Under the pieces are notes generated by a model, which saw only the letters and a program-made list of their open reading frames with translations, ran no database searches and was not told the DNA's origin. From Cyrtodaria siliqua (lineage: Eukaryota > Mollusca > Bivalvia > Adapedonta > Hiatellidae), in the NCBI GenBank assembly GCA_037043455.1, contig JAWPHD010005082.1, forward strand, positions 107,369 through 171,368: DNA of 64,000 nucleotides, written 5' to 3'. The position numbers were made by a program, and so were the translations under genes. Below, one piece after another: positions 51,401 to 60,400 of the stretch (position 1 is its first letter; each line of letters opens with the position of its first letter).

Positions 51401-54400
51401 TCAATAAATTACCACTTTTTTTTCTTTTACAGAAAACAGGATGTCAAGTTGCTTGTCAGTTCAGAAGGTTTTTACCGAAAAGTAAGTATCCATTTCTATA
51501 GGGTGTTTGATTTTCCATAATCATAAAAATCTGTATAAATCCAGGCATCTGTACGCTATACATACGTTCGTTAAGAAACATGCGATTTGTGACAATACGG
51601 AACAAATGCCATGTTCCTTAGAAAATGTTTCGTATTGTCCTCCGCCACCCAAAGCAATGGGGTCTGTCCTTGCGCGTGTTTGCAAACGTTTCCGTTTGTC
51701 TTTCACGGACATCAGGTTCAGACATTTGTGCTAACAATTGTTTACGGACCGTATGGTGCGTTGTCCGTCGTCCGTTAACTGTTGAGGGAATGGAAGATAA
51801 GGCATTCATTTTTCCATCCAGTCTTTACCAAATTCGGTAAGATAGTTAATACCATTGAAAGTTAGCTCGGAAAAGTTCAACCTCTCCCCTCACCCCATCA
51901 CAACCCCATGCCACCTCCAGCCCCATGCAGTTTTTATGAAGCTATCTGGGTTGTAGAAAAAAATGTGAACAAATTTGAAAACTAACCATGTCACACTACA
52001 AACAGCATAGTTATGGCCCTTGAATTATTTAGTATATTATGCCCCCTGCCATTTTTTAATGCATGGAAACTTTATTTTTCACTCGATTTCCAGCAAATTT
52101 GTCAGACGACTTTTATCAATGATCATTCAAAAATATATGCCATCATACTACATTTAACTAGTAGAGTGATACAGGTCCTCTTGTTAAACTGTGTATGCAT
52201 CTTGACAAAATATGGTCTGCGTTCCATATTGAGATCCACGCATCAAAATCGAAGATGGCAGCCACAGAAAATCAGGGAGAAAAAACGTTCTGAAAAAGTT
52301 CCAGAAATGTGTGATTTCAATTTTAACGAATACGTTTTAAATTTAGTAGGCATCTTTATGATCGAATAAGCTCGCCTGAGTTAGATTTAGATATCCAAGC
52401 ATCAAAATACAAGATTGCCACGACAAGACGGGTGTTGGAAAATGAACATTTGTATCCAGCATAGCAGGCATATTTACGATCACAAAACTCGCCTAAGTTT
52501 GATTTTAGATCTACGCATCAAGGTCGCAGATGGCCGCCACAGAAAATAATCTGAAATATGACATTCCAAGGTTTCTGGGCATTAATTGTCTCACTTGTTA
52601 ATGTATATGTTTTTAGAAATTAGCAGACATTTGTATGATCTCAAAAACTTCACATAATTTAAGGATTTCACACTTCAAAATCCAAGAGTGTCGCTTTGTT
52701 TCTGAAAGGATTCACAAAGTCCGAATTTTGAAACAGAGATCTCTCAGCATGGATATATAGTCTATATAGAGTAAGACATAACGGGCGACGGGACTATACA
52801 AGTTACAACATCTGGAGAAATGTTGCTTGAAGTAATTGGTCAGTAAGAGTTGTATTCCCGAGTAAATAATAATACTAGTAACATTTAACCTCTGTTACTT
52901 TTCTCTCTTGTTTGTGTTTGTTGCTTCCAAGGGATCCCATTTTCAGTATTTATAGAATGACATTCACATTAGCGATTGTTTAGGTCTTTGTGGCGGATGT
53001 AAAAGGTCGCCCCGACTACAGAGCAGTAGTGCATTTACTTACTGGTCCTTTGGGGTCATCAAGTCCATTCTTTGTGGCTTTAAAAGAGAAAATACCGCTT
53101 AAAACCGGTGCAATGGGCGTGAGAGACTCAAAACAACCGAGTCTACTGCTTTTATCTCTTGTTTGTTTGTGTTGTTGCTTCCAAGGGATCCCCTTTTTGG
53201 TATTTATTGAATGTCAGCTATATAGTTTGGCATATACCATGACTAGATTTTTTGGTTAATATACGTACTTGTTCTGGCATTCTTCTGCTCTTGTATCTAA
53301 TATGTATTATTCCTAAGAACTGTATGCACATGGTTAAAATTCGCCGTGGTTTATGGAGCATTTGAATGATTTGATTTAAAGGGGCTGCAGGCTATGGGTA
53401 TCAATCTAGATACGAATAAAACTACCGCAGTTGCATATTAAATGCACACAACTATTCCCCCATGATCCATCTGATTTACCGTTATTGTTTATGATATAGT
53501 CATAAATCATTTGTATTAATTCATAAAAGCTTTAAGGCTATAATATAAATACTTGTTTTGTGATTCTATAGTATATGAACCCAATTTGAATTAAAGGAAC
53601 ACATGACAATCTTCTTCTTTTTTTAAATCGCTGTTGCCCTTTAGTTTTTTCAGTGAAGTAAGACGTTTTTTTGCAAATCTTCATGAGTAATTATTTGAAA
53701 AGTTCAAAGAAAATTGCATACATGTAGTACTAAGTGTTGATTATATTGCACCAATAATAAAATATATATTTTAGAAAAATGAAGAAAATTAAAATAAAAA
53801 TCCAGATTGTAGTACCTTTTTTTAATTATCTGCAAGCAGGTTTAATTTTTTTAATTTAAAATGACACCGGCTTTATAGATCGATGTTCGTCGTATTGTTT
53901 TATAAATATTTCAGTTTTCCAGACCAAACAGTGTCAAAACTAATAATAAAACTGAAGTAGCATATGCAACTGAATGTAATGCTTGAACATATTTCATGTA
54001 AAACTGAAGCAGTTTATAATGGTTTTCATTTGCTTCTGGACTGACACCAATCTAGGTGTTAATTTGATAACCACTATTTCCTCATACATGAGCGACCGTA
54101 CAAAGCTTTAGATCTCAAACTGCACACACATTTACTACTCTTTTATAAACTAACTTTCATTCGCTCAAATACAAAAAGACAATCATTTACTGTGTATATT
54201 ATAGGCTGGCGTGTAGTTAATATGCTAATATTGGAATACCAATGTATACTGGAATACCAATGTTTGTTTCCGAGAAGTAAAACACTGCTGTTTACTACTT
54301 TGATTTCGTTATATTCATACTTAAACATTTCTTGTATAGTAGACATCTATATTTCAACCCATTTATTTTTGTTTTTTCTTTTTTGTTGTTGAAAAAATAT

Positions 54401-57400
54401 CATTCATACAAATATAACCTTGCAAATAGCGTGAATACAAGCCCGATAATGTCCATATTTCATATCACTCCTTCTACTCATCCAAAGTTACTCATCAAAA
54501 GTGTAAGGTATATTATCTTATTTTGCTGTCTTCAAATTCAGTGTCCCATCTTTTTACTTAAATAAATAAGACCTTACCTTTATTTGAGAGTATTACACTA
54601 AGTGCGTAACCAACGAGATGAGACCATACTCTATTTGTTTTGTAGCATGTCAATTTCAGCTGCCTGCCATACTCTAACGTCCAATAACTGATAGTTGTAG
54701 CATGGTCACTGAAATTCCTTTTGTATTTGCACATGTGTAAATGGTTTAATTGAAAATAACATCTGTCAGAATAAATGGTGTACTCTAACTACCAGTGAAT
54801 GGAAGTTAGAGTATGACAGACACCTGAAATGGACATGCTACAAAATAAATAATGGTTTCATCTTGTTGGCTGGTTTAAACCCATCGAGTTTAAATCAACC
54901 AGCTATATGAGACCATACTCTGTCTATTACTTGTAGCATGTCAATTTCAGCTGTCTGCCATACTCTAACGTTCAATAACTGATATTTGTAGCATGGTCAC
55001 TGAAATTCCTTTTGTATTTGCACAGGTGTAAATGGTTTAATTGAAAATAACACCTGTCAGAATAAATGGTGTACTCTAACTACCAGTTAATGGAAGTTAG
55101 AGTATGACAGACAGCTGAAATGGACATGCTACAAAACAAATAATGGTTTCATCTTGTTGGCTGGTTTAAATACTCTGTCTGTTACTTAGAGTACAACATT
55201 TTTTCTGACAGGTGTTATTTTCAACTAAACGATTTACACCTGTGCAAATACCAGGGAGTTTAAGTGACCATGCTACAACATGAATTGAATTGAATGTTGT
55301 TTAACGGCTCATCAACACAGTATAGGTTATTTAGAGCCGCCCCAGAGAGAGGGGAAAGATACATAGGAATCCGGGAACCTGCCCTACTCTTATTATCGAA
55401 TAGATTCCTATGGTTCTTTTACGTGCTCGGAGGATAGACCGATACACGGGGCCGCCCGGTTTACGTCCTCATCCGACAGGAAAGTGTCTTGCCCAAGAAC
55501 ACACCAACGGAACTCAGTGGCATCACGGAGGACTGAACCCGGGGCCTCCGGTTACAAATCCGCCGCGCTACCGACTGCGCCATGCCAGCCCTCGCAACAA
55601 CATGAGATTAAACAGTTGATTAGTCAAATATAATTCCATTAAAAGAAAATACTATACTTTGAAACAGTTGTCACCAAGAAATGTGTATTTAGTACATTAT
55701 ATACGCACATATTTTTAAAGCACATAAACAAAATAGGACACGATATCATACATCATATAGGATCTGCGTGTTGGTAATTAATAAAACATGCGTGGTCTCC
55801 ATTACAAAACTATGAAAACGAAATTCATCTCCCGAAATAGTATCAGAGGTGTTTCTTACATGAACAACGATAACCTGATTTATATTACCAAGAACAAACA
55901 TAAAATGATGTATATTTATATTACCCGACTATACAAGAGAATCTGCACGATCCTTTTTTTTTCTGACATAAATATCATATTTTAGTTTCTTCTTAATGTA
56001 TCATTCCGCATCGGCTTGATTAGTTTATCAGCGAACTCATTTTATGTCATAAAAATGTTGTAATATGAATCGTGTTATTAAAATATAGCGAAATCATGCT
56101 GGTTTAACAGTATGACATTTTAAGGAGTTGAGTGCCCTTTTAATATAGAAATTGTGTTACACAGGCGCGTAACTGCCTGCTCGTACGCAGGTGCAGATGC
56201 AGATACGCACCTGCGTACGAACATTTTTTAAAAAAGAAAAATACATAATGCATTTCAAAGCAATTTTAATGATTTGTTAGTATTGCGATCGAAAACTAGT
56301 CTAGCTACGTGACTGTTACAACAGAAGTAGATATACAAATCGAACAGGCAAAGTAGCATTCAAGGACGAGAGTCAACCACACACGCAGAAGCAACGACAA
56401 GACAAGATTAAAGACAAACGTCAAACTCTACTGTCCTATAAGGATTTAGGTATACGTCATCATACTGTCCACAATCCGTCCGGTCATCACACAATCAAAG
56501 AGGAAAGAATAGTGGCGAACTATAAATGGCTCAACCACTAAACATGCAATACATGCAATACTTTGCAAAATGGTAGAGTCATAACCTATTTTGATAAACA
56601 TTTTAACAAGTTTAAGATTGTATGAAAGTGATTATGACCAAGGATCTTGCGAAGTTTGTAAATCGCATCACCAAAGAAGTCAGGTTGTGAATTAGTCCTT
56701 GTCGCAGAAGAGTTCTTAAATTACTTCTTTATTTTAAACGTAGATCAGAGTTACGATAATAAAATGTTGCAAGGTTTTTCGAAGTTTATGGTAACGGTAG
56801 CCCTACTGGCGTAGCTTTTTACTTGTACGTACAAATATTACGCCTATTAAAATCCTCCAGATGACTACAAGCTCTAGATAACGAATAAGTTGAAAACCAT
56901 AGGCCCATACGAAGTAGCTTTGGAGAACATCCCCATCTAACTGGGGATAATTAACAATATCAAAATTAAAATCAGCACTCTTGTCATAGATATTACTAAT
57001 TATTTCGCCATTTTCAATAGAGAGATGTAAATCAAGAAAAGAAGCGACAGTATCAGAAATGTTAGATTTGTTGAGATGAAGTTCTTTGATATTATTAACC
57101 ATAGTAGAAAAGAAAGTATTGTCAATGGGTTTTTTTAATATGTCATCCAAATACCGAGAAGTGTCATTAAAGGCTTCAAGTATTATAGTTCATTTGTTTT
57201 TGTTGGTGGTGTTGTTTTCTTGTAAACTTTTCAAATCTGAAGGGTCTCATTAGTATTAATATGTGATCATTGTCTCATTTCTAATTTATAACATACAGTC
57301 ACAGTCTCATAGCACAGGTGGTCTCTACTTAATGAAGGTGCATTGTAATTAAAAACAATATAATTGAAACTGAAACGGTGGTGTCTTAAAGCACGTGGTT

Positions 57401-60400
57401 TCTAAACTAAGGAGGTCTCTTGGGCAAGTCTGTACGTTTTCACAATATGTCATCTACTTGTATTTAAGAGGTACAACTGAGAATCTCATACGCTTATGCC
57501 CTTTTTTTTCATTTTTTTTTTATTGATGGCAACATTCTATATAAACTGTGATGTACTACTTTATTTACTCAGCTCACTTAAGTGATCACGTGATATTTAA
57601 GGGTAAGACATTAACATTTGCAAGTTTCCTTATAAAAAGCACTTTGGAAGGTAATCTTTTTATAAATAGTTAAGGATATGATATACATACAGATGCAAAG
57701 TCGACGACTATCTTATTTTAGAAAAACGTGAACTGTGTGAAAATAAAATACTAGTATGCTATACTAAAAGAGAAAAAAAATAGTATGAGTCAGTAAAATT
57801 ATATGACAAAGAAATACAGAAAACAAAACCACTTTACATATCCATGACAAGAACATGAATCGTGTCACATATTCACACACATACTCGCGCACACACACCA
57901 ACAGATACAGTGCATGTCCACACACATACTCGCGCACACACACCAACAGATACAGTGCATGAGGTACAAAACTATACCGATCAATATGTATCAATATTTA
58001 GATTTGCAGTTTATGTATACATGAACAAACTTCGATTTTCATTAAAAAAAAAAAACATCACACAGATAAGAAATTAATCTGCAGAAGAAACATGATCATA
58101 CATTTACTTTACTGGTAGACGATGTACACCATAATACGGCACTAATAATCTAGCTTGTAATCCCCGCTATCACATGTGTGTACACGTTTTAGTCATTGGG
58201 ACTGGTTCTGTATCATTTTTGATCATTGCAAAAATACGCACTCGCCAAATAAATAAACAAGTCGCTGAAGACAATGATATTCATTTTACATAATTTGCTG
58301 TTTCAAATTTTCGACCTAAAGAGGCCTTTATCAATACTCATAAAACACTATGTCCTACATTGTCAACTGTTTGTGAACGTCACGCTTTTAACGTTTTTAA
58401 CGAGCAAATTGTGTGAATTATATGGAATTAACTATTCCCTTTGGAATAAACTAGAATAGACAACGAAATGCAATTTTTTAATGAGCATACCTAGACAATA
58501 TAATTCTCAGGGTTGACAATATTTTTTTTTTTATTCTCCAAAATAAAACAGCTGTCATAACCTCCGGGGCCAGGATATATCTCCACGAGAAAAGTAGACC
58601 AACTGAATCAATTGTACCATTTTTCATTGGAAATAATAGTTTTTTCATTTCCATGCCAAGCCAAGGCCACCCAGCCATCAATGTGTCTGTTTATGCTATG
58701 TTCCGTGCCACCCGCCATCAATGTTTCTGTTTATGCTATGTTCCGTGCATGGACTACTTTCGATGCCTACGACACCAGAAGCAAATACCGGGCTTGCACA
58801 TGTACTCCGCAGGTTGTAGAATATAGCTCAGTCAGTCTTGTTTATCATCCTATATATTTTTGATCGTATTCTGTAAATAAATGGCAGATCAATAATTACC
58901 AAAATGTCCATTTTTTTCTTTAAACAGGAGAGAAAATTATATATGTATAAACTATAAACATGAGCTTATTTACTTAGCTATATATACTTAAGTATATATA
59001 CTTGAAATATAAAAAACAAAACTGTTTAACACACAAAACAAATCCAACCATGTGGACAACTGATCACATGCCAATAGACCGTTAGCTCCGATCTAGTTAT
59101 TCATAAAAAAATATAGGGGAAATGAACGATAGATAAACTGCTCAAAGATTGTTCAACCAACTACAGTAATTTACGAAAGAGCTCGTGAACATTGATCTGT
59201 GTTCATTTCTATGTTAGGTATGATATGTTCAAGAATACCAATAAACTATATGGCATTTTATCTGCTGGGGAAACATTATCGTATATTTTCCTTACCTTTA
59301 GATTTTGGACATGATAATACTGCAATATTTACCGAGATCAGCTGTTTGTACACGTTGGAAGTAGTTCGCTGTAAGCTGTTCATTGCTTCGGTGGATGCCA
59401 ATGGTTTATGACAAGTTGAACACTGGAAACATGCATCATGTCAGACCCAATACACGTCTGTCTGTATGTACCTGCTGGAAATTAATTGTAAGATAAGGTA
59501 CTCTGTTAAGTAGACACGAAGATACACCGCTACTCCCAGTGTCAGAGCAATATCCGAGTGCATTCTGTCTTTCGTGTGAGCTAATTTACTATATATTTAC
59601 TATCAGTTAGCTTACCTATTTTGAATTTTGCTTATACGTGGGGATTTGTGTAGGTATAGAACCACCAAATACTTTCCACGCAATTGACACATGTTAAATG
59701 TCGCATGTTAACGAATTGCTGCAACTTCAAATCACGTATGGGGGGCGTCCGTGGCCGAGTGGTTAACGTCTCTGACTTGAAATCACTTGCCCCTCACCGC
59801 TGTAGGGTTCGATCCCTCAGGGCCTAAGAATCGTTATATAAGGAAGCTATCCAACTGGCTTGCGGAACGTCGGTGGTTCTACCCAGGTGCCCGCCCGTGC
59901 ACGAAAATTGCCCGGAGGGGCCCCTGGGGTCTTCCTCCACCAATGGAAGCTGGAAAGTCGCCATGTGACCTTAGCTGTTGGTGCGACTATAAAATCCCAT
60001 TTCAATCATTCAATCAAATCACGTATGGATAATGCAACAGTGTAATTTTCATATAGAAACCTATCTCGCTGCTGGAAAAATCACAGTAAAGATGGGGTCA
60101 CAAGACATGTTAGAATTATTTATTTATGTTTTTGGAGGGTACAGTTGTGTTCATTGACAATTGCTCACAAAGTGCATAGACTCAAATTGGAAAATGTCAA
60201 TCAATAATCCACTAAAACTTTCAAATACACTCAACATTCCTAAAGTACTCAACTAAGAATATGTCATTAATATTCTTATTATGTTCTGATGTTTAGCCAC
60301 GCTTGACTGGAGATATGGTTGTACTGCAGAATAACCAGTGGATATATGGTTGTACTGCAGAATAACCAGTGGAGATATGGTTGTACTGCAGAATAACGAG

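Noticed and set aside
52990..53259. 89-codon ORF
   Set aside because: Lies in the 273-bp repeat and is not conserved in its other copies.
59750..59825. Possible tRNA-Ser(UGA) gene
   Set aside because: It is the head of a SINE with a target duplication.
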